A stretch of DNA of 64,000 nt. Origin: Paenibacillus_E sp964253085 (lineage in GTDB: Bacteria > Bacillota > Bacilli > Paenibacillales > NBRC-103111). The stretch is from positions 5,084,001 through 5,148,000 of the forward strand of contig NZ_CAXUQH020000001.1 of NCBI RefSeq assembly GCF_964253085.1, in the 5' to 3' direction. Shown in pieces: positions 1-9,282 of the stretch (position 1 is the stretch's first letter; the number at the start of each line of letters is the position of its first letter). Made by a program: the position numbers and the translations under genes. The notes under the pieces are model-generated. The model ran no database searches, had not been told where the DNA came from, and was given only the letters and a program-made list of their open reading frames with translations.

Positions 1-553
1 CATAAACAAACAATCTTAACATATAGGATTGTGTTGCTTCTAAAGATTGCAAAGACTGATACAGCAAGGTGGCACCAACAATCCCACCTTCCATATTGTA
101 GAGTGGAACCGCCACGACGAGATATTCAGTACCTGATTTAAATCTCCCAGTACCTGCTTTATTCACTTGCTTATCAATGGTTTGACCAGCAAAGACGGGC
201 TTAAGCTCATCTGCCGTGTAAAAATCAGACACATGAAAGTTAATCAATTCACTACCTTGCGTGTTGGGAATAACCATTTCTTTCATTTCCGTCGAAATGA
301 CGAGCATGCGCGAATCTTGAAAACTTAGCAGTTCATTGCTTAATTCGTAAAATTGCTCATTGTACATATGCTGTGTAGCTTCTTCGGAAAATTTAACAGC
401 CATTGTCTTCATGTTTTTCGTCTGATCCGTTGCTTGCGAGAAATAATTTTCCATATAATTGACAAGGAAAAAGCCCAGTATGAGCAAGACAACCCCAACT
501 AGGCCTATAATTGTTAACCACAGTTTACCTACGACACTTCTGAAAATAAACAC
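1..553 (-). CDS. resE: ResE-like sensor histidine kinase, N-terminal part (cut by window edge)
   Basis: Reading the minus strand from a GTG at 551-553 gives 184 codons without a stop up to the window edge. The start directly follows the resD stop codon, and a GAGGTG ribosome binding site lies inside the last resD codons, so the two are translationally linked. The protein begins with a short basic stretch and a hydrophobic segment (about residues 10-33), followed by an extracytoplasmic region of the kind seen in ResE/WalK-type kinases. The HAMP, PAS and kinase domains would lie outside the window. The assignment rests on this architecture plus position directly after resD; ResE in Bacillus phosphorylates ResD in response to oxygen limitation. 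Confidence 0.85.
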   Translation of the reverse strand, partial: MFIFRSVVGKLWLTIIGLVGVVLLILGFFLVNYMENYFSQATDQTKNMKTMAVKFSEEATQHMYNEQFYELSNELLSFQDSRMLVISTEMKEMVIPNTQGSELINFHVSDFYTADELKPVFAGQTIDKQVNKAGTGRFKSGTEYLVVAVPLYNMEGGIVGATLLYQSLQSLEATQSYMLRLFVY

Positions 554-1267
554 TTATTTAGGCACCTCTAGCTTGTAGCCTACACCCCATACCGTCGTAA
601 TCATCGCTGCAGCATCCGGGGATACTTTGTTTAATTTTTCACGAAGTCGCTTTACATGCGTATCAACGGTGCGCAAGTCACCGAAAAATTCATAGTTCCA
701 AACATCCTTAAGAAGCTCTTCACGAGAGAAAACCTTATCTGGAGAAACAGCCAAATAATGAAGCAATTCATACTCCTTCGGCGTTAGGGCAACTTCCTGA
801 CCACCAGCTGTCACGCGATGTGCGTCATGCTCGATAATCAAGTTCGGGAATACGATATTATTGCTGGAACTTGCATCTTTGGATAAATACGCAGTCGCTG
901 AAGAGCGACGAAGGATCGCTTTCACACGATAAATCACTTCACGAGGTGAGAACGGTTTGACCACATAGTCATCCGCCCCCACTTCAAATCCGCTCACACG
1001 GTTCGTCTCTTCACCCTTCGCTGTCAACATGATGACTGGTGTGGACTTTACTTGACGAAGACGTGCACAGACTTCAATACCATCGATGCCAGGCAGCATC
1101 ACATCAAGCAAGATAAGATCGAAATCGGTTTCGGTAGCCATCCGCAATGCGGATTCACCGTCTTCTGCTTCTTCGATTAAATAACCTTCCTTCTCTAAAT
1201 ACATGCGGAGCAATCGGCGAATACGTTCTTCATCATCAACAACGAGTATACTTGGCTTCAATTCCAT
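554..1267 (-). CDS. resD: Response regulator ResD (OmpR/PhoB family)
   Basis: A 237-residue response regulator. The N-terminal receiver domain shows the acidic pair (VVDDEE), the phospho-acceptor Asp in LILLDVMLPG and the conserved Lys in VVKPFSP. The C-terminal winged helix has the PhoB-type ending (RTVDTHVKRLREKL then TVWGVGYKLE). In Bacillus ResD activates anaerobic respiration and cytochrome maturation genes. The gene sits after resA-resB-resC and before resE as in B. subtilis. I chose the ATG giving MELKPSILVV because the upstream open frame has no ribosome binding site and lies over the resC end; a GAGG lies 13 nt upstream of this ATG. Confidence 0.95.
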   Translation of the reverse strand: MELKPSILVVDDEERIRRLLRMYLEKEGYLIEEAEDGESALRMATETDFDLILLDVMLPGIDGIEVCARLRQVKSTPVIMLTAKGEETNRVSGFEVGADDYVVKPFSPREVIYRVKAILRRSSATAYLSKDASSSNNIVFPNLIIEHDAHRVTAGGQEVALTPKEYELLHYLAVSPDKVFSREELLKDVWNYEFFGDLRTVDTHVKRLREKLNKVSPDAAAMITTVWGVGYKLEVPK

Positions 1268-1305
1268 TTTAGCGTCACATCCTCTATTAATGTACGTACT
1301 TGAAT

Positions 1306-2565
1306 TTAAACACCTGCATAGGAATGCAGTCCTGCTATAACTAAGTTCACACCTACTAATGTAAACATAACGACGATAAATCCAATTACAGTTAACCACG
1401 CGGATTTCTTACCTTGCCAACCTTTTGAAAGACGAAGATGCAGGAATACCGCATAGAATAACCATGTAATCAATGCCCATACTTCCTTCGGATCCCATCC
1501 CCAGAAACGGCCCCATGCTTCCTGAGCCCAAATCATGGCGAAGATGAGTGCTCCCAGTGTAAAGATTGGATAGCCAATCGCAATAGCTCGATAACTGATT
1601 TCATCCAGATCTTCCGCATCCATTCCTTTCACAATCGGACCAATCGCTGCGCCCAAAGGTTTACGAGCAACTAGACGCGCTAGTCCATACAGGATTAAAC
1701 CGCCAAGAATAGACCAAATGACCGTGTTTAATTTACGACCTGCACTTGCCCCCTCCATCCAAGATGGTGCCGTGAATAATGGCTCAGACATTCCTAGGAA
1801 TGACTTCATCTCGACTACTTTCGTATCATACGGTTGTACAATAGGAGGCAATACATAGGTTTCCGTAGTCTGGTTCGTTTCTTGCACACCTTGAGCGTTC
1901 GTCACAATAACATCTTTGGAGAATACAGCTTTGTAACCCGATCCATTGAATGTAAAAATCGACGCAATAAATGCCACGAGCATGAGGATAAAAAATAAGG
2001 TAAGCTCAACACCTCTTTGTTCCTTCTTATCGCTCTTCGTCGTCCCTGTATAGTCAACGGCTCGGAGCAGATACATTAATCCACCGGCAAAACCAACGGC
2101 AAAGAAGGCTTCTCCTGTAGCCGCAGTAGTCACGTGGATTTTCAGCCAGTAACTTTGCAGCGCAGGAATCAATGGCTGTACCTCACTTGGGAAAACTGAA
2201 GCATAGGCAATGATGATAAAGCCAATCGGTAGTGCAAAGACGCCTAGGACAGGTGTCCGATAGATGAGATACACGATCAAGAAGGCACACATGATCATCA
2301 TCCCTAAGAACGTCATAAATTCGTACATATTAGAGGTAGGGATATGATCCCCTTCAGCCCATCGAGTGAAGAAAAACGTCACATGACAAGCGAACCCGAC
2401 AACCGATGTAATAAAAGCGACGAAACCCCATTGCCTCGTGTGGTCCTCCGGCTTCCGGTTGCTCCATCTTTTACCCGTAATCGAAAGAACAAACAGGAAG
2501 AAAGCGAGCAAATATACAAAAAAAGCGATGAGTAGAAAGGTACTGCTGACAGAGTTTACATTCAC
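1306..2565 (-). CDS. resC: Cytochrome c biogenesis membrane protein ResC (CcsA/CcsB family)
   Basis: A 419-residue multi-spanning membrane protein. It carries the tryptophan-rich haem-handling motif around residue 345-360 (WGRFWGWDPKEVWALITW) that defines the CcsA/CcmC/CcmF family, flanked by transmembrane helices. With ResB it forms the system II haem export and ligation complex that attaches haem to apocytochrome c outside the membrane. The GTG start overlaps the resB stop codon by 4 nt (GTGA) and has a GGAGG upstream, so translation is coupled to resB. Confidence 0.93.
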   Translation of the reverse strand: MNVNSVSSTFLLIAFFVYLLAFFLFVLSITGKRWSNRKPEDHTRQWGFVAFITSVVGFACHVTFFFTRWAEGDHIPTSNMYEFMTFLGMMIMCAFLIVYLIYRTPVLGVFALPIGFIIIAYASVFPSEVQPLIPALQSYWLKIHVTTAATGEAFFAVGFAGGLMYLLRAVDYTGTTKSDKKEQRGVELTLFFILMLVAFIASIFTFNGSGYKAVFSKDVIVTNAQGVQETNQTTETYVLPPIVQPYDTKVVEMKSFLGMSEPLFTAPSWMEGASAGRKLNTVIWSILGGLILYGLARLVARKPLGAAIGPIVKGMDAEDLDEISYRAIAIGYPIFTLGALIFAMIWAQEAWGRFWGWDPKEVWALITWLFYAVFLHLRLSKGWQGKKSAWLTVIGFIVVMFTLVGVNLVIAGLHSYAGV

Positions 2566-4223
2566 CCCTGGTTTCCTCCATTTGCTAATGTTTTCGGTAA
2601 AACATCCAGATCATTCTTACTCAGGGCTGCGGCAACTTCATTACGAAGTCCAAACCAGTTCTTATTCGTATGACCGCCGAGAGTCAACTTGCCCTCATCA
2701 ATTCGAATCCATATGCGTCGATGCTGCCAGTAGAAGCCCATAATGACACCGATCATAAAGATCGCAGAGCCAACCCAAATATAGGGCATCGCTTTATCCA
2801 CACGAATATTCAAGTATGTCGTATAATTGGCAAATTGAACGCCTTCCATGGAGCCAACCGCAATCTTCAGCTTCTGACTAATTGCGCCATTAATGGTATC
2901 TTGCGAGAACGTTTCCTTATCAATTTGCCTTGGGAAATACAGATAAGGTTCTCCTTTTTCAGCTAGCCCTGGTCCAGTAATGCTAAAAATAAAGGCTGGT
3001 GCCTTCGGCTCATTCGATTTTGAGATTGGTTGACCCTTCTCAAGTCCAAAATCTGGAAAAAAGCCTTTCAACCTAAGCTTATAAGGCCCTACTTGATAGG
3101 AATCCTTCGGATTATTCATCGGTAGATCAAAGCTGCCATAGGTCTCACCCGTAGTTGGATTGCTAAGTGTTGGCTTAACCGAGATCAGCAATGGTGTTGC
3201 TTTATAATCAAACTGATACGCTTGCAAACCCTTGTAATCCAATGGATGATTCACAATGATGTTGGCCTTATGAACTTCTTCTAGTACTGGCTCCTCTGCC
3301 CCATCCTCGCAATTCGCGGTACAATGATACAGTACAGCTTGCGTTTCATACGTCTTCGGAACAATCTGTCCTTTCGCTTTGATGCTTTCAGGAAGATCTT
3401 GTTCATCGTACAACGTGAGTGTAAATTTCTCATTCTTGATGTAATACGACGTATGTGGGATTGGCTTGGTTTCGCCTTCTAGGATACCCATGTATTGATC
3501 CATATGCCAGCCGGGAATCCCGCGCATTAGCACACCGATTAAGAAGATAATGAGTCCAATATGATTGATATAGGGACCCCAGCGGCTAAAGCGATATTTT
3601 TCGGCAAGAAGTGCCGAGCCATCGGTATGTACGCGGTAATTCTTTTTACGCAAAAGTGTCCCCAGCTTGTTCGTCCAAGCGATTTCATCTGTTCCAACAG
3701 GCAAATCGGTAACAAGTGTGACATTTTGCCTAGTCAGAAAATTGATATGTTTGCGTATTTGCTGCTTGGACAACGCCCTATATAGGGGAAGGACACGATC
3801 CAGACTGCAAATGACAAGCGAAGTACCGATCATGAATAGTAACGTGATAAACCACCATGAGCTGAAGGTATGAGAAAAACCAAGAGCATGATAAATATTC
3901 CCTAGTGTTCCGTAGTTTTCGCTGTAATATTGAGATGGATCCATATCCAAAAATGTATTCTCTTGCGGGAAAATAGTACCTACAGCCGAAGCCAACGTGG
4001 TGATGAAAATGATCCATACGGCTATCTTGACTGAGGAGAAGAAATTCCAGACTTTATCGAGCAGTGAAGGATTTGATTTCTGAGAACGTCTGGCCATACC
4101 ATCATAGCGCATTTCCAGAATGTCTCTGCCATCGATATCGATCAGCGGATTGCCGCAGGATTCACACAGGGTGGTGCCTGTGGGGTTCTGATGTCCGCAA
4201 TCGCATTTGGTATTGTAGAACAT
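2562..4223 (-). CDS. resB: Cytochrome c biogenesis protein ResB with N-terminal zinc-ribbon-like motif
   Basis: A 553-residue ResB-family protein: three transmembrane segments in the first 235 residues (around 66-88, 123-145 and 215-235), a large extracytoplasmic domain, and a final transmembrane helix near 480-500. This is the ResB partner of ResC in system II cytochrome c maturation. The first 25 residues hold C7, C9, C20 and C23 (CDCGHQ...CESCG), which looks like a small zinc ribbon facing the cytoplasm; the shorter ResB proteins I know lack it. The ATG has an AGGAGG 7 nt upstream. Confidence 0.93.
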   Translation of the reverse strand: MFYNTKCDCGHQNPTGTTLCESCGNPLIDIDGRDILEMRYDGMARRSQKSNPSLLDKVWNFFSSVKIAVWIIFITTLASAVGTIFPQENTFLDMDPSQYYSENYGTLGNIYHALGFSHTFSSWWFITLLFMIGTSLVICSLDRVLPLYRALSKQQIRKHINFLTRQNVTLVTDLPVGTDEIAWTNKLGTLLRKKNYRVHTDGSALLAEKYRFSRWGPYINHIGLIIFLIGVLMRGIPGWHMDQYMGILEGETKPIPHTSYYIKNEKFTLTLYDEQDLPESIKAKGQIVPKTYETQAVLYHCTANCEDGAEEPVLEEVHKANIIVNHPLDYKGLQAYQFDYKATPLLISVKPTLSNPTTGETYGSFDLPMNNPKDSYQVGPYKLRLKGFFPDFGLEKGQPISKSNEPKAPAFIFSITGPGLAEKGEPYLYFPRQIDKETFSQDTINGAISQKLKIAVGSMEGVQFANYTTYLNIRVDKAMPYIWVGSAIFMIGVIMGFYWQHRRIWIRIDEGKLTLGGHTNKNWFGLRNEVAAALSKNDLDVLPKTLANGGNQG

Positions 4224-4265
4224 GATGACCTCCTAAAAACGTTGAACATGTGTACGACTTATAAG

Positions 4266-4799
4266 TTACGATTTACTAACCAAGCTAGAGATCGTCTCAT
4301 CAATAAAAGACTCTTCCATTTGGCCAATTTTCTTCACTGCGATTTTGCCATCTGCCCCTATGAAAAAGGTTGTTGGATAGTCCATAACACCATATAATTT
4401 ACGAACAACTTCATTGGCATCCAGCAGCACTGGCATATTTAATTTGTATTGCTCCATAAAGCCCTGGACCGTTACTTTATTCTTGTCCACATTCACTTCT
4501 AAGAAGACTACACCTTGGCTCTTCCACTTATCGTATTGCTTCTGGAGATCAGGCATTTCTTCTTTACATGGTGGACAAAACGTGCCCCAGAAATTCACGA
4601 GCACAACCTTCCCTTTATAATCAGAAAGTTCGTGCGTTTGACCATCTAATCCAACCAAGGAGAAGTTAGTCGCTTTCTCCCCTTGCTGCGGGTACTTCTT
4701 ACTTGCAGAAGCAGACAAATTTGTAATAATCGTAAACACACCAATAATGAGCACGATTGCAAAGATCCCAATCTGTACCCACTTCTTATTACGACCCAC
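4266..4799 (-). CDS. resA: Thiol-disulfide oxidoreductase ResA
   Basis: A membrane-anchored thioredoxin-fold protein of 177 residues. An N-terminal hydrophobic anchor (about residues 8-26) is followed by the TlpA/ResA-like domain with the active site WGTFCPPC and the cis-proline region (MDYPTTFFIG). It keeps the CxxCH cysteines of apocytochrome c reduced before haem attachment by ResBC. The active site is CPPC where B. subtilis ResA has CEPC. I prefer the GTG at 4797-4799 because an AAGG lies 8 nt upstream; an in-frame GTG three codons earlier would overlap that site. Confidence 0.92.
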   Translation of the reverse strand: MGRNKKWVQIGIFAIVLIIGVFTIITNLSASASKKYPQQGEKATNFSLVGLDGQTHELSDYKGKVVLVNFWGTFCPPCKEEMPDLQKQYDKWKSQGVVFLEVNVDKNKVTVQGFMEQYKLNMPVLLDANEVVRKLYGVMDYPTTFFIGADGKIAVKKIGQMEESFIDETISSLVSKS

Positions 4800-4865
4800 G
4801 TTAATCACCTTCGCTTTTTCGACAATGTTAGTTCTGGCCTATCGAATTATACCCTTATTATAACG

Positions 4866-4892
4866 AAAAGAAGGCCAATTCTTATTGGCCTT
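4866..4892 (-). terminator. Rho-independent terminator of rluB, with the stop codon in its loop
   Basis: Perfect 9-bp arms AAGGCCAAT/ATTGGCCTT (4871-4879 and 4884-4892) with a 4-nt loop, followed on the minus strand by CTTTTCGTT. The rluB stop codon lies in the loop and arm. It separates rluB from the res genes. Confidence 0.75.
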
Positions 4893-5628
4893 TTTGAACG
4901 TTATGTGTCCTTAGAGCTTCGTTCCTAAGCTCTTCAACTTCTTTGGGCGTCAAGTGGCGATACTTCGCTCTTGCCAGGCCCGTTAAGAAGATGGGACCGA
5001 ATTTAATCCGCTTTAATTTGATTACTGGGAACGAAATCGCCTCGAACATCCGTCTAACTTGGCGGTTTCTTCCTTCATAGATTGTGATTTGAATGACGGA
5101 CTCATTCTTCTCCATATTCACATCTGCGTACTCGACCTCAGCAGGTGCGGTCATGCCGTCTTCTAACTGTATGCCCATTTTGAGCTTATCTAATAACGTG
5201 CCGTGCGGCACTCCTTTGACAGTCGCTTGGTATGTCTTCGGTACATGATGCTTCGGATGTGTAAGCAGATGTGCAAACTCTCCGTCATTCGTTAGAATGA
5301 GCAGGCCTTCCGTATCATAATCCAGTCGACCGACCGGATATACACGTTCTCTAATCCCTGGCAAGAAGTCAGTGACGACCTTACGGCCTTCAGGATCCGT
5401 TGCACTCGTAATAACACCTTTGGGCTTATTTAAAATGACATAGATCTTCTTCTGTTGACCTATTGCACGTCCATCAACCCTAATTTCATCTTCGGCTGTA
5501 TTCACTTTCACACCCAGCGTTGTGACGACTTCACCGTTCACTTGCACGCGTCCCGCTGTAATGATTTCTTCACATTTCCGGCGGGATGCGATCCCAGCTT
5601 CGGCTAATACCTTTTGCAGTCTTTCCAT
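4882..5628 (-). CDS. rluB: 23S rRNA pseudouridine synthase RluB
   Basis: A 248-residue RsuA/RluB/RluE-type pseudouridine synthase. It has an N-terminal S4 RNA-binding domain (MERLQKVLAEAGIASRRKCEE) and the catalytic motif GRLDYDTEGLLILTNDG with the invariant Asp. In B. subtilis RluB modifies a uridine of 23S rRNA helix 89. The gene sits between spmB and resA, exactly as in Bacillus. ATG with AGGTGA upstream. Confidence 0.94.
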   Translation of the reverse strand: MERLQKVLAEAGIASRRKCEEIITAGRVQVNGEVVTTLGVKVNTAEDEIRVDGRAIGQQKKIYVILNKPKGVITSATDPEGRKVVTDFLPGIRERVYPVGRLDYDTEGLLILTNDGEFAHLLTHPKHHVPKTYQATVKGVPHGTLLDKLKMGIQLEDGMTAPAEVEYADVNMEKNESVIQITIYEGRNRQVRRMFEAISFPVIKLKRIKFGPIFLTGLARAKYRHLTPKEVEELRNEALRTHNVQKGQ

Positions 5629-5750
5629 TATCCGCTTTCACCTCAAGCTAATGATAACGGACTTAACCACAAATCTCAAGCGGCAACCCACAATAACTGA
5701 CAGAAGGTGACAGAATGATGGCTATTCAGGCTTCATGTCGTATCCGCCAT

Positions 5751-6284
5751 CTATGAAAACACTAAAAAACAAATAATAAGAGAAGCGATAAAGCCAACAG
5801 CATCCGAAATTAATCCCACTTTGAGCGCATAGCCCGCTTTCCGAATGCCAATCGCGCCAAAATAAACCGTTATCACATATAACGTTGTATCCGTGCTCCC
5901 TTGCACCGTTGACGCAATCCGCCCAATCATGGAATCCGGACCAAATTGCTCGATTAAATCTGTGGTAAAAGCTAAAGAACCCGCTCCTGTGATTGGCCGC
6001 AAAATAGCTAACGGCAGCACTTCTGTAGGCACGCCAATACTTTCGAAAAAAGGCCGCATCCAGCCAATCAGCATGTCCATCGCACCAGATGCACGAAATA
6101 CAGAAATCGCAACCATCATCCCGACGAGGTGGGGAATAATTTTGATCGCTGTGTCGAAGCCATCTTTAGCCCCCTCTACAAATGACTCATAAACAGGAAC
6201 TTTGCGATAAGCAGCGTAAAGTGGAATGAACACAATCATGATCGGGATTGCCCATGCCGAAATAAGTGAAACGAGTGCGTACAT
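5751..6284 (-). CDS. spmB: Spore maturation protein SpmB
   Basis: A 177-residue polytopic membrane protein of the nucleoside-recognition/SpmB family, with the conserved stretch LRPITGAGSLAF and GSTDTTLYVITVYFG. SpmA and SpmB are needed for core dehydration and heat resistance of spores. The gene follows spmA after 6 nt, and its AAAGGA ribosome binding site overlaps the spmA stop, so it is the last gene of the dacB-spmA-spmB operon. No strong terminator was seen before rluB. Confidence 0.95.
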   Translation of the reverse strand: MYALVSLISAWAIPIMIVFIPLYAAYRKVPVYESFVEGAKDGFDTAIKIIPHLVGMMVAISVFRASGAMDMLIGWMRPFFESIGVPTEVLPLAILRPITGAGSLAFTTDLIEQFGPDSMIGRIASTVQGSTDTTLYVITVYFGAIGIRKAGYALKVGLISDAVGFIASLIICFLVFS

Positions 6285-6290
6285 GCCGGT

Positions 6291-6890
6291 TCATCCTTTC
6301 AGCGGAGGGATAGGTGAGCGCGATCTGCGATACCATCGATCCACGAAAATGGCCGCCGTTGTTGAGATGATCGTCGCAATGAGTGTTGTACCTACGATTT
6401 CTGCCGGGTTCATAGAATTGAAATTCATCCTTATTGCAATAAGTGTTGTCGGGATTAAGGTGATACTTGACGTATTGAGCGCAAGCAGTGTGCACATCGC
6501 TGTACTAGCCTCATCTTTGTTAGGATTAAGCTTCTGAAGTTCCTGCATCGCTTTAATCCCCATCGGGGTGGCTGCATTGCCTAAGCCTAGGATGTTAGCA
6601 CTCATGTTCGACATGATATAGCCAAGTGCTGGATGATTCTTTGGAATACTTGGAAATAGGAAGCGTACTGCAGGCTGAAGCAGTCTTGCCAACTTGTGTA
6701 AAATACCTGCATCTTCGGCAATCCGCATCATTCCCATCCAGAATACCAATACACTAATTAATCCAAAACATACGGTTACACCATTTTTCGCCCCATCAAA
6801 TGCCGCTTGTGTAACGGATTCTACATCCCCATTGATTGCCGCGACGAGGAAACCAACGACGATAAAAAATAGCCATATCCAATTCACCAT
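6291..6890 (-). CDS. spmA: Spore maturation protein SpmA
   Basis: A 199-residue integral membrane protein of the nucleoside-recognition (Gate) domain family. It shows the conserved NILGLGNAATPMGIKAM and ALNTSSITLIPTTLIAIR motifs typical of SpmA. It acts with SpmB in spore dehydration. It lies 40 nt downstream of dacB and is translated from an ATG with AAGGAG upstream. Confidence 0.95.
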   Translation of the reverse strand: MVNWIWLFFIVVGFLVAAINGDVESVTQAAFDGAKNGVTVCFGLISVLVFWMGMMRIAEDAGILHKLARLLQPAVRFLFPSIPKNHPALGYIMSNMSANILGLGNAATPMGIKAMQELQKLNPNKDEASTAMCTLLALNTSSITLIPTTLIAIRMNFNSMNPAEIVGTTLIATIISTTAAIFVDRWYRRSRSPIPPLKG

Positions 6891-6930
6891 AGGTCAGCAC
6901 TCCTTACAACTTGGCTTTACGTCTTTCACC

Positions 6931-8124
6931 TTAATCCGCCCATATGGAGCCTGAAATATTGAATAGGCCCTGTACTAGCATTCTGCAGATATAACTATAC
7001 TTTGTCAGCAATGTCTCCTTATAAGGACTGCTCGATTGAAATGAGAATGTCGCTTTCTCTGGTACTTGCAGCAGTGGGTTGGCAGGATCATAGATCGGTA
7101 TCGTCTGTATCAGCTTATTATTCAAGGAAATTCGGAGTGCACCACGTTCAGCTAACCGATACTCAGTCGCCATTGGATCTACCAAGGTAACTTGGTGTGT
7201 TATGCTTGCGAATTCACCTTCTGCAAGTGGATACTTGAATGTTCGGCTCGCCACCCAAGGGGTGCCTTCAATCGCATCGCCTTTTTTCACCAGGGTCTGC
7301 AGCGGGAAATTATTGAAGCCATATTGGAGCAGCTTAGCGTGGTCCGCCCAGTCATCGCCGTCATTCAAGGTAACGACGACAAGCTGCTGGCCGTTCCGTG
7401 TAGCTGAAGATACTAAGCAACGCTTCGCAAGCTTGGTATAACCCGTTTTCACCCCATCTGCACCTTCGAACATGGAAAGCATCTTATTTTTGTTGAGCCA
7501 CGAATAATCCCAGGCTTCATTCGGATTGGGTACTTTTTTCAGCTTTGTAGATACAATGTCAGCAAAAACACTATTTTTGAGCGCATAAGCTGTGAGCTTA
7601 GCCATATCATTCGGACTTGAACGATGACCTTCACCTTCATCGAGCCCAGATGGATTCGTGAAATGGGAATGATCCATCCCCAGGATTTTCGCTTTCTCGT
7701 TCATCAAATAGACGAACCCCTCGACGCTTCCACCAATATGCTCTGCAATCGCAGTAGCCGCGTCATTGCCGGAGCGCATCATGAGTCCATACAGCATATC
7801 ATGAAGCCGCATTTCTTCCCCCAGCTTCAAGTAGATCGAAGACCCTTCTTTGCCGAAGGCATTCTTGCTGACTTTGACCATGCTTGTGAGGTTGCCTTGT
7901 TCAATCGCAATGATAGCAGTCATAATTTTGGTCAAGCTAGCTATACGCATAGGCGTGTCCCCTTTTTCGCTATAAAGCACACGTCCTGACTCCACATCAA
8001 CGAGCGAAGCACCGACTGCATTGGTATGAATGCTTGGCGGCGCGGCTTCTACATAAGTCCATGGCGCAATTAACAATCCAATCAAGGCACAGCAAATGAT
8101 GATGAACTGGCGTTTGGTTTTCAT
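6931..8124 (-). CDS. dacB: D-alanyl-D-alanine carboxypeptidase DacB (spore cortex)
   Basis: A 397-residue class A penicillin-binding protein 5 family carboxypeptidase. Signal peptide at residues 1-26 (MKTKRQ then a hydrophobic core, cleavage near VEAAPP). Active-site motifs: SLTK (SxxK), SGND (SxN) and KTGYT (KTG). Bacillus DacB trims peptide side chains in the cortex and so controls its cross-linking. The start MKTKRQ was chosen because it gives a normal signal peptide and has AGGAGG upstream; the longer open frame has neither. A SigE-type promoter lies upstream, which fits the mother-cell expression known for this operon. Confidence 0.94.
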   Translation of the reverse strand: MKTKRQFIIICCALIGLLIAPWTYVEAAPPSIHTNAVGASLVDVESGRVLYSEKGDTPMRIASLTKIMTAIIAIEQGNLTSMVKVSKNAFGKEGSSIYLKLGEEMRLHDMLYGLMMRSGNDAATAIAEHIGGSVEGFVYLMNEKAKILGMDHSHFTNPSGLDEGEGHRSSPNDMAKLTAYALKNSVFADIVSTKLKKVPNPNEAWDYSWLNKNKMLSMFEGADGVKTGYTKLAKRCLVSSATRNGQQLVVVTLNDGDDWADHAKLLQYGFNNFPLQTLVKKGDAIEGTPWVASRTFKYPLAEGEFASITHQVTLVDPMATEYRLAERGALRISLNNKLIQTIPIYDPANPLLQVPEKATFSFQSSSPYKETLLTKYSYICRMLVQGLFNISGSIWAD

Positions 8125-8197
8125 TGGTTGAGTTATCCTCCTACACGAGCGAACTTGTACATTTTCTTGATTGAATCCACTGATGAAACTTTGTACA

Positions 8198-8225
8198 AGT
8201 ATATGCGAGTGGACGAGGGATATGT
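8198..8225 (-). promoter_or_regulatory. Putative SigE promoter of dacB-spmA-spmB
   Basis: On the minus strand ACATATC (8219-8225), 13 nt, CATATACT (8198-8205). The SigE consensus is about (G/T)(A/C)ATATT, 13-15 nt, CATACA(A/C)T, so the match is 5/7 and 7/8. dacB is SigE-dependent in B. subtilis. Confidence 0.5.
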
Positions 8226-8243
8226 CCTGAAAACTACCCAAAG

Positions 8244-8288
8244 CAAAAAGGCCGTCCAGAAGTAGAAAATCTACTTATGGATCAGCCT
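8244..8288 (-). terminator. Terminator downstream of the SDR gene
   Basis: Long hairpin on the minus strand: AGGC...AAGTAGA, TTT loop, TCTACTT...GGCCT with a few mismatches, followed by TTTTTGC at 8244-8250. Confidence 0.65.
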
Positions 8289-8337
8289 TCAAATGAAGTG
8301 ATTGGAGTCTTCACCTTTATATTAATTAAGTTTGCGC

Positions 8338-9096
8338 TTAGTAGGCTGTCCAGCCCGCATCTGCTGTAACCACAGTCCCGTTAACAAAGCTCGCATCATC
8401 GGAAGCCAAGAACAAAGCAACCTTCGCAACTTCCTCCGGCTCGCCTGCTCTTGGATTTAAGCCCATTCCAATCATCGCTCTTTCCATACCAAAAGGATTT
8501 GGGGCCGTAATCGTTGTTCCGATGTTCGTGCTCACACCGCCAGGTGCAATTGCATTACAGCGGATGCCAAGATTCGCGTATTGAAAACCGACGTTTTTCG
8601 TGAATCCAACTACCGCATGTTTGGATGCCGTATACGCCGCACCCGCTCTGGATCCATTTAATCCACCAGCGGAAGCAATGTTTACGATGACACCGCTTTT
8701 TCTCTCTGTAAAAATCGGAAGGACTTTCCGAGTTGTTCGCATGACACCCGTTGTATTAATTGCAAAAACCCGTTCCCACAGCTCGTCCGTTAGATCTCCT
8801 GCGGGGACAAAGTTGTCCATAATACCAGCGTTATTTATTAGAATGTCAACGGTACCGTATTCCTTAACTGCCGTATCTATCATTTGTGCTACATCTTCTT
8901 CTTTCGCAACATTCGCTGCAACAGCAATCGCTGCGCCACCTTTTGCTTCAATGCCAGCAACAACCGTTTGCGCCGTCTCAACCCGAAGATCCGAAACGAC
9001 AACTTTAGCTCCTTCTGCTGCAAACAACTCTGCGATTGCTTTACCCATACCTGACGCTGCCCCTGTAACGATAGCCACTTTTCCAGAAAGCTTCAT
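8338..9096 (-). CDS. Short-chain dehydrogenase/reductase (SDR), NAD(P)-dependent
   Basis: A 252-residue classical SDR. Rossmann motif TGAASGMG near residues 12-19, NNAG at about 88-91, catalytic Ser in NIASAGG and the YTASK pair (Tyr, Lys), and a typical C-terminal end (FVNGTVVTADAGWTAY). Its substrate cannot be read from the sequence. It is divergent from a TetR-family regulator, which probably controls it. ATG chosen with GGAGG 8 nt upstream; the TTG five codons earlier lies inside that site. This pair is inserted between dacB and ytfJ relative to the Bacillus order, so it is accessory. Confidence 0.9.
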   Translation of the reverse strand: MKLSGKVAIVTGAASGMGKAIAELFAAEGAKVVVSDLRVETAQTVVAGIEAKGGAAIAVAANVAKEEDVAQMIDTAVKEYGTVDILINNAGIMDNFVPAGDLTDELWERVFAINTTGVMRTTRKVLPIFTERKSGVIVNIASAGGLNGSRAGAAYTASKHAVVGFTKNVGFQYANLGIRCNAIAPGGVSTNIGTTITAPNPFGMERAMIGMGLNPRAGEPEEVAKVALFLASDDASFVNGTVVTADAGWTAY

Positions 9097-9222
9097 GTGT
9101 AATTCCTCCAAATGTCATGTATTTTTGTGCGAATATATCACTGAATTGTGCATATAGAACTTCTTTCACTTGGAGTATAATAGAGTATCAGGCGTGGTAC
9201 AATCAGTAAAAAACGCTTGTTT

Positions 9223-9232
9223 GTTAGCTAAC
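9223..9232. promoter_or_regulatory. Candidate operator between the SDR and TetR genes
   Basis: A perfect 10-bp palindrome GTTAGCTAAC, flanked by TTT on one side and GTACAAAA on the other, in the 186-nt space between the divergent SDR and TetR genes, about 50 nt before the regulator start. TetR proteins bind such palindromes; function is inferred from position only. Confidence 0.4.
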
Positions 9233-9282
9233 GTACAAAATGATTGATTTTGTTCACTATCGACAAAAAGGAATGAACATAA

